DNA of 64,000 nt from an uncultured Endomicrobiia bacterium (lineage in GTDB: Bacteria > Elusimicrobiota > Endomicrobiia > Endomicrobiales > Endomicrobiaceae): NCBI GenBank assembly GCA_938040055.1, contig CALHWY010000025.1, positions 100,734 to 164,733 of the forward strand, given 5' to 3'. How positions within the stretch are numbered: position 1 is the first letter of the stretch; every line of letters starts with the position of its first letter. This document shows, in pieces, positions 26,301 to 41,300 of this stretch. The notes below the pieces were generated by a model. It was given only the letters and a program-made list of their open reading frames with translations. It was not told the DNA's origin and ran no database searches. The position numbers were made by a program, and so were the translations under genes.

Positions 26301-29300
26301 TCTTTAAGAACGGATAATATCGATTGCTCTTTTGCCGAGAACTCCTTTGCTTTTGTTGTCTGCAGATGGCCTACGAGCCCGATAAAATCCTGTGTCTGTA
26401 TATATCTCATGACGGCTTCCCTGTCTGTCTTGCTCCAGTCAACATCTCTGAAGACAGGTGATTGCGCCTGCGCCATTTCAAGAGCTTGTCCGAATACCAT
26501 ATCATCTACGAACTTGAACCTTCCGCCGCTGGCAACAGTGAACGCAAGAGCGTTCTCAGTTGGCGTAAAACCGCTTTCGGTTCCGTTCTCTATTACTCTG
26601 CCGAAGATATCGCCCTGCACTTTCTGAAGCTCCTCATTTGCCGAAGCAAGGCGTCTCTTGAGTACTGCGTTGCCAAGCTTATTGAACAGCAGTACCGGCA
26701 CTTTCATATTGGACGCTTCATAAGATATCTTTTCTTCTGCCGCATTATGTCTCCCTTGAAGCATCTGCTGTTTTTCAAGGATCTTTCGTGTATCATCGCT
26801 CATCCCGTCAGCAAAGCTAAGAATACCTAGACGATTATACTCGGAAAGCATCTTCTTGTAGGTCTGAAGCATCGGAACAACTTCTCCGTTAACCTCCGTT
26901 TCCGCCAAGCCTGAAACAGGAGCGAATCTGTTTATCATTAAAATATCTCTTATATTGTTGCCTTTCAGCACATCCATGCTTATGATACCGTTTTCCCTTA
27001 ACACATCTACCGATCCGAGAGCGGCATTGAACATTTCCACGTTCGAACCCGATGAAGACGCTTTTACAAGGGTGTCGGCCGCTGCGGAGGCTCCCCCCAT
27101 TTTCATGACAGACGCGATAACGCCTGTATTCCGTCCTACGGTAACGTCAGAAAAATCCCCGAAAAGATCAAGCACGTTAGACATCGCGCACATACCCGCG
27201 TAGGTAAATCCGCTGCCGTCAAAATAACGGTTATCCTGTTCAAGAGTCGTTCTGATCGTTTTAATTTCCTGAGCACTGAAGCCTCTTGCAGTAAGAACAT
27301 TTGCAAGATCGTTCATGGTATTTATGTTCGTATTGCCTCTCAATGATACATTGTTGAGCGTTAACGCTCCGCTCTTATCTATCTGCGCTTTTTCGGCTTC
27401 ATAGCCGCCTCCGGCAAGAACCATCGACTTGAACAGCTGGGCATAAGAATCAGCCCCCCTGTCAGATGAGCGGTACGCGGAAGCGTTCTTATTGCCTATC
27501 ATGGTATCTATAGACATATTGTCTGAGACAAATCTTATTTTTATGTTGGTATAAACACCGTTGACCAGATTCCCCGTCGCAAGAGGATTGCCGTCGCCGT
27601 CTTTAATATGTCTGTTGCCCAGTACTCTTCCGGCGAACTGTTCTACGGCCGACTTATAGCTTAAGTGAGCGTCAACACCTACAGCATCTATCGTTCTTAC
27701 GTCCTTATCCATCTTGATATTCAATCCTCTTCCTATCTGTTCGTATATTCCTATGAAATATCTGTAATCTCCGCTCTTTGCCTGTTTATCGGCGACTTCA
27801 GGATCGATCTTGGCATCGAATATGGCAGTCTGTTTCGTTGTCATGCCTTCAATGCCGAGCAATTTAAGATAATTCTGGAATTGCGTGAGAGAATTTTGAT
27901 TAGGCATACCGAGAATAAGTCCGCCGTCATTTGAAAGCATTATCTTTACGGCTTCATTAAATGACGAGATCTTAGTCTGTCCGGGGGCCATGAATTCCAT
28001 CATGACCTTATTGCCCATCTTATCCATTGAGCCTCTTGCTCCGTTCACGGTCATATTGGTAGAGACCGCGTTCATATCAAGGTCAGCAAAGCCCATTGCT
28101 TTTCTTGCCGCGAGTGAATAAGTTCCAGAAAAACCGATCGCTCCGTCGGCATTTTTAATTGCTTCGAGTATAGCCGCAGAATTATTTTCCTGAGGCGCTA
28201 TACGGCTTCTTTCTACCTGCATGGAATTGCCAGCTTTAAGCTGCAGCATGGCTTCTGCGGTCTGTAAAAGTCCGGCGTCCGGCATAAGCTCCATATATTT
28301 GCCTTGCTGCACAAGGTTTACCTTAGATCCTACAAGTCCGTAATCCTTACCTTCTACCCATGTATTCATAACCGTAAGAGCATTATTGAGTATCCTTTCA
28401 AGGCTATAACCTTTGTGCGCGGTAAGCTGATCGTCATAGATCGTTCTGAACATATTTCTGTACTGTCTGAAATCATTGTCCCTGGCAAGAAGAGTGGCGG
28501 CCGCGCGGAAATATTCGGGATTCTGGTCAAGTATCGCTCTCATCGTGTCATTTTTATACCCTGAATATATATCCTTAAGGAAGTTAACGACATCCTGATT
28601 CTTGAAACTGTAAACAGTTTTTCCGTCAACTACGGTTGACTGTATTTTCAGACCTTCGTTCAGCGCTTTTACCATTGCGTCATATTTTTCGGTATTATAC
28701 TGGCTTCTGTCAAGTTTCATAAGATCGAGAATAGGCTGTATCAGCTTCTGCGCGTACTTTTCGCTATTGAACTGATTTTTCTCGAGACTGTTCAAAGCAT
28801 TGCTTATAACATTTAACCTGTTAATGTCTCCTGGAGAAAGCTTTCCTGCCATCTGAAGAGCTGATATTATGTCTCCCGAGGCAAGGATCTCGTTACATCT
28901 TCCAATAAGTTCTTTCGCGGATGAGAATACGGTGCCTTTCGCGAAATTCTCCTTATTGAAGGACTGCATATAGATCAGAGCCTTATCAACCATAGAGAGT
29001 TTCATGTTCTTAGCGCCCTGTCCGGAAACGATATCCAGCATCTTTCTGCCGATCGTTTCATTCGGGTTAACCAGATTATTGAAGAAATTTATGATCTTTC
29101 TGTTCGTTTCGACACCGCCCCATTCCGATATCATGGCCCTTGGCAGATAAAGCGACATATCGGCTTCATCCATCATGAGAAGGCCCATCTTCCCTTTAAG
29201 TAATGCGGGCCCGTTGCCGCCTTTCTTGTCAGCCATGTACTGGAACGCGAGATCAGAATATGTCATGAACAGTATATCTTTCTGGCCTACGCCTGCAGCG

Positions 29301-32300
29301 TTCTTGTAATCAAATATCGTGAGTTTGCCGAGATCCTTAACTCCACTATAGAGTGCATTGGCTTCATTGAAAATGTTAACTACGTTCAACGCATTGTCAG
29401 CCAGCAGGACCGTTCTCTTTCCGTTAACTTCATTTGCATAGTTCAGCACAGGCAGCAGCGAAGCGATGATTATCGTTTTTCCGTCTCCGGTTCCAAGTAT
29501 CGCCATCTTCTGAAGATCTTCTTTGCTGACATTTTTGGAGTCTTGCGCGTATCTCATTATTACATCAAGCGAATTATTTATAGTATCGTACTGGGCTTTT
29601 GAGATAATGAATCCGTTAAGAGCGGCGTATCCGTACGTAACTCCCATCGAAGCGTTAAATATCTTTTCTGCCCTTGCTCGTATCTCTTCGGCTCTTTCCG
29701 TTCCGCTTCCAGTAAGGGGCATCTTCGAGGCCTGCAGCGCGTCCGGAAGCGTTACGAGTTTATTATAGAGGTACATATCGACTTTCAGGGATATTTTTTC
29801 ATTCCCTACAGTAAGCTCGACAGTACCAAGAGAGCCCATCTTATTGATAAAGTCCTTAAGAGCGTCTCCGGATTTAGCGGGTATCTCTCCCTTAATATAT
29901 TTCGTTATTTCCTTGAGGTTGGAATCATTGGCGCTGCCCATGGCCTTATCCTGAAGCATGGCGTTCCTTATATCGTCAGCCAAGGCGCTGCTGGAAAGTT
30001 TGCTTTCAAAATAGAACTTTGCTTTACCGCTAAGCTCTTTACCGCTTGAGTTCAGCTGCCTTAGAACTTCAAGCATCTCTTCTTTGGATGCGCCGTCCCT
30101 GATCTCTTTAAAGCCAAGCGCGAGCCAGTCTTTTGCCCCCGTTACTGTCTGAACAAAAGAATCTACGCTTCCTATCTGCTTATCAAGGATCGTAAAGGAT
30201 TTCTGGTCCATTAGAGATTCTTTGCCTTTGCTGCTTGCATTATCAAGATGCATCCTTCCTATGGCCAGCCACTCTTTAAGATTGACGGTCATCTCAGCGG
30301 AAGAGGCTGAGTAGAGATCTATCTTGCTCTTTATGCCCAAAGCTATCATATCCGCCGTAAGCGATATTCCTGAAACTCCTTTAAGACCAAGGTCTTTTCC
30401 AAGCATTTTTTCGAGCTTGGCCTGGTTTTTCTCAAATGAAGCGGTATCGGTAATGCCGAGCTTATCGAATATCTTTTCTCCCAAGATACCCCTTACTCCA
30501 ATATTAAATGCTTCTTTGCTTAAGCTTATAGTGTTTCCTTTATTATCAACGAAAGAGTCAAGCGAACCGCTCAATGCCTTATCGGCATATTGCGGACTTG
30601 TAGCAAGATATGAGAACATACTTCTTCCTACAGCAAGAGAGCTCTGGTTGAACGCCGTATAAAGGTTCTGGACATAAGTGTTGATATCGTTAAGCTTTTC
30701 CATGGTGGCGCTGTCTTTAACCCTTTCAGACACTCTGCCTGTTCCGTAATCGTGAATAGTTTTAAAGAAATTCGACAGACTTGAATAAGCCGAATAGTTC
30801 TTAAAATTGCCGGTTGAAGCTTCATAAGCGCTCTGCATGCCCAAAACCTGCGTAAATACCGGCATGTCAACACTGATCCTGTTCCCGTTATAACAAACTT
30901 TAAGACCCTCTGAAGTGCTTTCGACTATCTTCTGCATATCTTCGAAACTTTGTGGTTTTGCGCTTCCGAGATTCTTATTTACAAGAGTCGTCAGATTATC
31001 GGTGTTCACATACAAATTGCCGTTCTTTATCTCGCTGGTCATAAGTATCGAAGCTATTCCGCCCTGATTCCTTATAAAATCAGCGTCGAGAGTTACCCCG
31101 CCCAGAGTGATCTGAGCATTCTTGCCTCTCAGGATAACGTTCATGGAACTTTCCAGAGCGCCCTTATCGTTCAATATCATATTAGCTATGCTGTATCCCA
31201 GTCCCTGCATTTCTTTACTGCTGAACAAAGCTCTGTAGCTCTCATCATTAGCTATTCTTGCCGCAGCAGCTTCTCTGGTGGCTGCGTTGCCGCTTCTTAG
31301 CAAATAGTCAGCGTGGTAATAACGGTAACTGTAATCCTGTAACTTGGAAGGGACCAGCAGCATGCCGGCACTGCCCATAGTGTGTTCAAAGAACCCTATC
31401 TCTATAGGATTTCCATCGGTATCCTGAGATTGGAAAGTTCCGAAAATATTTTTCATCACAGGTCCAAGCACCTTGCTACGGTCAAGTAAAGACCCGAACT
31501 TTGCGAATAATTTGCCCGCGACCTCATACTGGATCATATTAAGAGGCTTAAAGAACGAACTTCCGACTTCGCCCAAAAGGAACTTTCCGATCCCGCTATT
31601 AGGATCCTTTATGAAAACGCCCATCAGTCCGTTATCGCCCCATCTGGAGAACAATCCTTTGGCATTTCCGGTTATTCCGGAGCCGGGTATCGACATTGCA
31701 AAGAAAGGCGACTGGAACATACCTGTGGCAAAACTGTCTCTTGCCGTATTCCATCCGCTCTTCTGGAGCTGACCGTCCACTATTTTGTCATCAAGACTTC
31801 CGAACAGAGTGTCCTGATAAGTTGATCCGACATCGCTCCAGTCCATATATCCGGCAAAAGCCTCTATCATGGAATCGCCTACTTCTCCCCATGATTTATC
31901 TCCGGTCAATCCTGCCACAAGACCGTTGATCCCTGTAGTGATCGGTGAGAATATCTTATTCATTACCGGCGCGAAGAAAACATTGAACTGCATAAGGCTC
32001 GCTGCGGAGCTTGCCCCGGCGATCCAGAATTCCATAGGATTATGCACATACTTCGACAATGTTCCTAAAATATTATAATCCGACCATTTTGCTATTAATG
32101 GAGGAGAGACTAACCCGGCCACTGAACCTATCGCAAAACCCATAACGAATTGGGCCGCAATACTTTTTACGTCTATTCCGTCATTCCAGTTCCTGCCGTT
32201 CATTATATTGTTGCCTATAGTACCGGCAAGGTTCATTATCGGAAACGCTAAACCTACCGTTATTCCTCCCTTAAGCATGCTCAGCGGTCTGCTAAGTATT

Positions 32301-35300
32301 ATTGAAGAAGAAAGTTTTACCGTGTCGGCGCCGGCAGTAACAGCGTCTCCGGGAGAAACGCCTGACAGTACCTGCTTACTTATGGCATCATATTTATTCG
32401 CGACCTGAGTCAGAGGGTTCATTATTCCGATCGTATAGATCATCATGACATCCATGAGGCCTGCGCCTATATTCCCATTCCTGAAATTATTGATCGCGGA
32501 CTGCGTTGATCTGGCAACAAGAACAGTATCCATGGCTTTCTGCAAACCTTTCCACACTTTCATGCCCGTTGACAGGTTGGACATCATGCCGCCAACGCTT
32601 GATATGCCCAGAGAGAAGCCCATGACCCCGCCTGTTATCGCGCCTACAAGAGCTCCATCGCGCATACCGCTCCAGAACTCCGCCGAACCGAACTCGGCTC
32701 CTCCGATCATAGCGCCTATACCTCCGGCTGCGGCTCCGATAGCCGCTCCGATGATCGCATGTTTGACAACGGAGACAGCCACCTGCTTGGCCACCACTTT
32801 TGCTCCCTCAAGCGCGAGCTGTCTCATCGCCGCTTTAGTTACTTCGACACCCAGCGCCTTCGCGCCTTGTCCCGCAAGGAAGTTCGTCAGTCCGTTCGCT
32901 ATTCCCGTGGGAGCGCCTCCGATCCCTAAAGTAGCTATTGATATTGCGGCAAACACTAAGTTAATCGCGCCCTGCTTGTAATCGCCGTCCTCAAAATTCT
33001 CTACGGCTTTGACCACAAGATTAGAAGCCATTACTATGGCAGGGATCGCAATGGCAAGCTTAACGGCAAACGCCGCCGCAAACGCGGCAAGTCCCATGCC
33101 TGCTGTAAATACACTTACAGCTATAACGGCCACAGCTACTGCTACCGTCGCAACAACCGCCATTATCTTAGCGCCGTTATACTCCCACCATGTATATTCT
33201 TTTCCGTTCGAACCGTGGTATTTCTTTACCGTTTCTTTGCCTGTCTCCGGATCTATGGTCTTTTCAACTCTCTTTCCTTCGGTCCTCACTCCGTTCTCTA
33301 TCGAGATATTCCTTTCTATGGAAGAACCGTTCTCAAGTATGATCATGACCTTTTCATCGGCTTTTCCGTTCTTTTTGATAGAGAGCGTATAAGATACATT
33401 GTGCATCTTTTCGCCGTTCTCATTAACCCCGTAACCCGTCCACTCTTTATCTTTGCCGTTATAATTTTCAAATACTCTGCGGTCAACTATCTCGCTTCCG
33501 TCTTCAAGCTTTGTGGTCGTGACATAAGAATGTGTATTTATGTCGTATTTCATGCCGTGAGACTCGATCGGTTCAAGGTCTCCGGTAGTGGTTATATAGT
33601 TTATTATGTTCTTTGTCCACGTATATGATGGGCTTACCGGATTGTTCTGTTTGTCATACTCGTAATAACCGTAATTGCCCTGACTAAGATCGTAGTTCGC
33701 GGTCGTTACCGATCCGTCGGTATTATAGAAAGTAAAATCAAAGCCTTCTCCGTATCCCGTATGTCCTATGAACCTTCCGCTGGCAAAATAATCGGCAGCG
33801 GTGATCCCGTTTACATCGAAAACATCGTTAAGCGCGTCATAGTTTATGTACTCGCCGTAACCTCCGGGTAAAGCCGAGACAGCATTCCCGTCGATAATTG
33901 TGTCCTGTTTCTGGTACAGATCGGCTCTGGCGTTAAGAAGTTCGCCCGAGAACCAGTCATAAACGGCTTCTCCGTCATCGAACCCATTTTCAAAATCGTC
34001 AACATAATGAAGTTCTTCTTCAGTGATATTGCCGTCCTTGTCAAAATTTATTCTATTCTTTACCGTACTTCCTTCCATTGACAGTAAATGCCTGAGATCA
34101 CCGTCAAGATACTGATACGAATCCCTTCTTACGACAGGTTTTTCCGCTTTATCCTTACCCTGCTGCGTGGTCGTGGTAGTATTAATGACCTCTCTGGAAT
34201 ACGCTTCACCTTCAAGCACGCGTTCTCCGTCCTGATACTTGACTGTCCCGCTTCCGTCCGGACCGCCCCTTCTGTAGGCTACCATGGTTACGGATTCTAT
34301 CTTATTGCCTTCCTGATATCCGTAGCCGTTATATCTGACCGAACGGTTATATCTTTCTTCACCAGTGTACTTGTCTATCCATATCTCGCTTTCATAATAC
34401 CCGGCGGTCGTTCTTACTATATTTATCTGAATATCCTTATTCGATATCGTTTCCTTGTTATATCCCTGTCCGTCAACTTCTTTCTCAAACCATCCCACAT
34501 AGTCATACAGATATTCGATAATGCCGTCACCCTGCTGTTTTCCGTTAGGATCTATAAAACCTTCTAGGATTTCTTTGGATTTGCGGCCTTGGCTGTCCAT
34601 TTCAGTTATTATTCGCTCAGCTTTTCCGCCCTGCACCAGTATATAATTGCCTTTCTCAGCCGTTCTGATCAGACCGTTCTGAGAAGTATAGTAAGCTTCA
34701 TTTGTAACGGCGCCCGTCTTCCATGATCCGTCTTCATAATAATATCCCGAAGAGGTTACGTAATTAAAACCATTGCCCATATTGTCGGTGCCGCTGAACC
34801 TTTCCGTGGCGATAAAAGGAGCGCTTATATTCCCGTTGACCGCGCTTACGTCTCCGTTAATATTGGCAATGCCGAATGTAGCTCTTCCGCCGAACTCTCC
34901 GTTACCGCTCTTGTTCCCGCTTCCCAGGTCCGGATACTCCACGTCGGTAACATAAGTAGCGCTTACCGATACCTGGACCGTTATTTTGCCGTCAGCATTT
35001 ACTGAGATCTCTTCCGCTCTGTAATCGTCTCCGTAAATAACGTTACCCGCAAGCGTCGCTCCGTCAAGAGTTGAAGGTTTGGGAGACATTCTCGCCGATT
35101 CAATAGCTGAGTCTATCCATCCGTTTATCACATCGGTTCTTGTTTCATAATGTCCGCCGAAGGCGTTGCCGTCTGTATAACCGACATCGAAGAAAGCTAT
35201 TATATTGCCCTGAGCGTCTTTCTTTGTAGCCGTACTGAAAAGATTTCCCATTCCGGCAAGATTGCCGTTCGTGTCGTCATAGGAGATCATATCGTCAAGT

Positions 35301-38300
35301 TTTATGTTATTGTGGTCAAATCCGGGCATATTGAACGGTATTCCGGAATAAGTGGCGGTAAGTTCATTGCCTTCGGCATCGTAACCGATAAATGATGCGG
35401 ACGGCGTACCGTTAGTGATCGTATATCTGTTAACGCCCGTTATAGTGCTTCCCGAACCATCGTCAACTGTTGCTCTTTTCTGGTATTGTCCGTCCTTTCT
35501 TCCCTCGATCGACGGAAGCGACAGCGACGACAGCTGTGTCTTTATCATTACGCCTTCTTTAGTGTAGCAAGTCGCTGCTACGGGAAGGGCCGTTAATGCC
35601 GTCGGAACCACATTACCGTCGCTTTGAGGAGGAGGTAAAGCTCCCGCCGTTCCCATGATAGGATCTCTTATATCCGTCAGGTCGTACTTATCTACCTGTC
35701 CTTCAAAAGGAGATCCCGCGCCCGCTCCGGACCTGACAACGAGCTCATCGCCGTTCAGGGTTACGGTGATCGGCGTACCGTACTGACTGTCCTCTTGACT
35801 TCCCATTCTTAATTCAACGGTAGTATTTCCCGTAGAGCTTGGGAATCTTCCGTATGTGTAAAGTTCTCCTTCACTGTCCTGGAACTGATAAATAAAGTTT
35901 GTTCCTACCGAATTATCATAAGAGTAAAGAACAAAAGAACTTCCCGCGAACTCTATTACCCTGCCGTACTTTGATGTCTCCGTTATGCCTGAGATATTGT
36001 AGTATTTAGGGTCAGAGACCGTGCCTGTTATAAGGGACTGGTCCCTGTCGTTGAAGGCGTAATACTGCCCGTTCTGCTCGAATAAAACGCCCTGCCCGGG
36101 TATATATGAAGAGCGCGCTTCTGCTGCCTCTCCGTTAAGCGTATATCTCTCGCTGAAGCCTGAAAACCTTCCCTCGCTGTCATAACCGGCTGTAAAAGTT
36201 GTCGTTACGGAATTTATTCCATCAATTCCTAAAACTTGAACAGTCTGTGTAGCCAAAAAATCTTCCGAAGCACTTATTCCGGAAACTGCTCCTGTTTCTC
36301 TGTGAGTTTTTTGATTTATTTCGTATACCACAGAGAAAACTCCGTTTTCAATTGTCACATCTTCTCTTCCTGACATATAATCTGAAGGAATTTCTCCGGA
36401 TTCGATGTTCAATACGGAACTTACAAAACCACCCTCAGTGAAACTTCTTACTCTGGTTTGTCCCGGTACAGTTTCTCTTTGATTTGTTTCCGGATTCCAT
36501 TGTGTTGCATCGGATGTAGCGGTAACAACTTCAGCTGATCCTGAAGGTATGGCTCTTGCATCAACAACACCATTAGAATCTACAGTTACATGCAAACTAC
36601 CATTATGAAGTAATCCATAAGCACTCGTGGCCCCTTCAGCCCAAGTTACATCAGAACCTGAATTTAATGTATTTGCTACATCAAAGAGTCCACCCCATTC
36701 AAACTTATTACTTACTTCATTTATTCCCGATATCTTTCCAACAAACACATTATCACTACCTACAACACCATTAAACATTGCAGTGGAATATGGTCCGGAA
36801 ACTTCACTCGAGCCGGATTCTGTATTGCTTTGTTCTGAATTAGAATTCAATATCAACCCATCTTGCTGGTCAAATGACATAATTCCAGATACAACCAATA
36901 TTAAAGGAGAACCTGAATCATCGATTGTTAAAGCAATTTGAGAACCTGCATCGTAATAAAGTTCATACGATGATTCTTTATTTTCTTTATTTCTATTATA
37001 AGTTCCCGTATACATTTGATCTGTTAAATAAAAATTATTTCCTTTTATTTCAATATTTACAGTACCTGCTTCAAAATCAATTGTTTTAAATCTATCAGAA
37101 TCCTGATGTTCCAATGCAGTATCAAAGGCATATTTACTAACTGTTTCCGTATTTGTTATATTTGTACCACCAAAATATTTATTAAATGCCGTTTCAATAT
37201 CAAGTCTTTCACCATTAGTAAATGTAACTGTCTTATCATATATATCTCCCATGTTTTTCCCATTAACACTATAACTATCAGAATATTGATGATTAAACTT
37301 CGTATTAACTTCATCACTTCTTACAGTATAAACAAGTTCATCTCCTTCAACAGACACACCTATTTTTGCATCCGATTCTGAAGGTATTGTAAAATAACCT
37401 ACTGTTCCTTCTTGTTCAGACCTGCTACTTAATGTTATAATATCAGGATTTCTATTCTCTGAACCATACTTTGCATTTATAGCTTTAATTCCTTCTCCAA
37501 CACCTGCAACAATATTTCCTTCCAAAGTAATTCTGTTTGGACAATTTATTTCAGCATCCATACCATAAACATTACCTATAGCCTTTTCTACAGTATCTTT
37601 TTTATAAGAATATGTTGCTTTTTCTGTTTGTGCTTCCCATTGGCCATCGGAATTCATCTTGTATACTCCGGTAGTAGGTTCGGTAACGCCTAATGCCGTA
37701 TCTATTTTTGAACCTTCCAATGCTATTGTGCCGTTACCTATAGCAACATATTCTCCGTTTCTCTTAGAAATAAATGCAAAATCATCATCTTCGTTGGTAA
37801 TAGTAGTTTGTCCTGGAGTACTTCTATCTATTATTCCTTGTGTCAATACAGGATTTGCAGCACCCCCCGGTTGAGCGGGTTCTTCACCCTGTTTTTCAGG
37901 ATCATTAGCGACAAAACCGCCTCTAAAACCAAAATCCATTGTAGACACAACAAACTGACCTGTCTCATTTTTACTTAAAGATAAGTTCAAAAATACTCCG
38001 TCATGTTCAACACCGGCATCATCTACACATGTACCAGATACACCGTTGTCTGCAGTATCATATTTTTTAGTACCGCTTTCGAAATCCACATCGGAAACAT
38101 ATGTTGCCTCCGTACTATCTGTTATAGAAACGCCCGATACGCCTACAGTAGATACCTGCCAACGACATGTAACATTCTTGTTTTCATCCAACGTTACACC
38201 ATCTATATTTCCAAGCAGGCCGAAATCTTTTACTTTTCCTTCCGAAGAATTGATAAAATAATATCCTACGTCTAAATTTCCGTCTATTTCCGCAGTTGCA

Positions 38301-41300
38301 AAAAAGGCTTCAGGAGAATCGAACCCGCAAGCAATAATATCTTCCTCAAAACCATCGGTACCCATTGCGGCAGATATCAAATATTCTCTTAAATTTGCTT
38401 CTGCTGTCGCTATTGTAGCAGGATCTTCTGATTCTGAAGCATCGTAGTAAGCCTGCTCTTGCGGTGATACAACTCGCCCTAACATATCCATTGAAAAACT
38501 TCTGCCATTTATAGTATATCCCGCATTTTCGGAATAAGAAGAACTGATTATATCGTATGTTTCCTTATCGACAATACTTATAGACTGTGTTCCTTCGTTC
38601 CATACGGCAAGTTCATCACCAGACATCAAAGGAACCTTTCCTTCGGTTAACACATTACCGGAATGAGAAACCGTCTGAGTGAATGTATTGTCTCCATTAT
38701 CAATAGCCTCTATTGTTTCTGTTGACGAAAATTCTTTACCTTCATAAATTCCGGATGTAGTTATTATCTTTGCAGGATCACTGTAATCGGTTACTTCACT
38801 GTATGTACCTTTACCATCAGCATATGTTCCATTTATTGTGACTGTTATTAAATGCCCTTCAGAATCGTAAACATCTGTTCTTGATTCATGTTCACCTAAA
38901 GACTCTGTTTTTTCAATAACGTTTTCTCCGGCAAAGCTTATTATATCGCTTCCTTCAGAATAAATTATGGTTATCTGTCCTGTGGTAGGATCATAAATTT
39001 GTTTATATTCACTAAATACTTCTTTATCTCCATAAGTTCCGGTAATTCTAGTTGTCATGGATCCATCGGGATTCAAAATAATCGTTTCTTTACAATCTTT
39101 TATGGATTTTGCACCTTCTTCATCTATTGTCATAAACGAGCCGTCGGAAAGTTCAACAACTTTATCGCCGGAAGCATTCCGCCAAACGCCATCGCTACCT
39201 CTTGTAAATCCTGCCTCTTTCAAATTACTTTCAGCATTTCCTTTACCGGCTAAGAAATTTTTAAATGCCTCCGCCGCTTTATCACTACCCAATTTAGCAA
39301 TATCTATCCCGGTGACGTCTTTAATAACTTCTATTGCACTTTCCATAGAACGTTTTGCTATACCGTCTTCGCCTGATAATATTTCAGTCATATTGCTTAA
39401 ATCAATATCGGCAATAGAGCCCAATATTTCGAAATATCTGCCCGTAGGCAAAGAACTTATATTTTGCAATGCTTCAAACATTGCAGCAGAAACTAATTTG
39501 CCGCCACTGACTATGGAATCTTCAATAACATCCTGCCCAAACAAATAGGAACCAGCCGATATTTTGCTTCCTTCCGCATAAACCGACGCTGCCGAAACTC
39601 CGCCGACAAGGCTCAATGAAGAAACATTTTTAAACATACCCGTAACGTTTAGCGTAGCGCCTTTATCATAAACTGTGCCGTCAAACGTTGAGTTCAAAGA
39701 AGGAGACGACGATGAACCTGCGGATTGAGTTTTATTAGAAGTATCGGAAGCCGGTTTATCATTGATAATGGCATTGTTGACTGAAAAGTTTCCGGAAATA
39801 ACGGCTGAGGTTTTTCCGTTTTTATTAAAAACAAAACTTATAATTGAGTCTGCATTCCAAAATGCTTGAAAATCCGTACTATTCGCTTTTATAACTTGTC
39901 CGGCATCCGTGGTGAAATTAACATTTAAATTATCCTTCAATACCGACTCGCCCTGATTATTGCCGCTAAGTGCTAATCCCGCGGATATATTTGTAGCCGT
40001 TCCGGCATCGTCCGTTACAGTAAACGCAAAATTTGTAGTAACCGTTTGTCCGCAATTTCCTAAGCCGCTCCAGAAATTAACGAAATCGCCTTTTTTAAAT
40101 GCAACATCCTTGACGCTTATTGTGCCGTCTTCATTAACAATACCGACTCCATCGGCAAAAGAATAATGCCCCGTATCCGTAAGAACTATATCGGCTTTCA
40201 TATCCTCTTCACCGGCATATTTGAGACCGATATTGCCTTTTTCACTTACCGAAAGATTAAATACTGTTCCTTCGGGAATAGCTCTTACCTCTCCCGCTCC
40301 GTCGGGCGATTTTATCGCCGAATCAGCGCCGGCTACATATTTTATCGGCCCCTTATTTGTTTCATACCCTTTAATTGCCCCGACAATATCTCCGGCAGCG
40401 CCGGTCATATTAACATTGCTAAAATCTAGTTGAGAAATAATCCAATGTTCCGCATTAACCAATACTTTATTATTAACATATTCATTTATTACATCCGCTA
40501 TCGCATTATCCGTATATCGGAATATGGAATTTTCTGCCGTTATCCAGCCGGTTCCGTTATATTTCATTGAACCCGTAATAACTTCAAAGCCGGTTCGTGT
40601 TTCTTCCGTAATCGGAACCTGTAATTTTGACCCGGCCAAAGCTTCGGTCCCGCTAGCAACAACTACGGCTTCGGCTTTACCTTTGCCGCCTGATAAGTTC
40701 ATAGTCACTCTGCTGCCGGCACCTAATGCAGAATACTTTTCCTCATCTTCAATTATTATTGCTCTTGTCTGCGATGCCGATCCTTCCGGCAATCCGCCGC
40801 GACCATTATTGCCTTGATATGAAACTTTTTGGGCTTTATATTGTTCTATTTGTGTGTCGCTGTCTAAAAGATATATATTGTTTACACCGTTAAGATTCAC
40901 GCTGTATGTGGCTCCGTCTCTATTCAATATCAGTTCAAATTCCCAGCAAACATTTCCCGTATCTCCGGTAAACGTCTTTTTATTGCCGTATTGATCATTA
41001 TAAACGGACGTATATTGCTTAACTTTAACATAATCGCCGGAAACCCCGTATATCTTATAGAAAGAGCCGTCTGCTCTGTTAACAATCGCGCCTTCTTTAC
41101 TACTAAAAGACTGCCTGCCGTCTACCGTTATGGTTCTGATATATATTCCGTCTTCAACATAACGGCTATATGCGAATTTTTCAGTTTTCCAGGAGGCTAC
41201 CGTGTGGTTTACGTCTATTGTATATGCAGACCAACCCGCCAGCTTAGCGTTTGAGATTGCTCTATCAATCCCGTCAATTTCGCCCTTAAGCATTTGTATA

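Noticed and set aside
27400..29620. Possible housekeeping secA gene
   Set aside because: The motifs are embedded in the middle of giant 1 with no start site or stop around them and differ from canonical SecA (DGKT, FSGT), so this is a fused divergent module.
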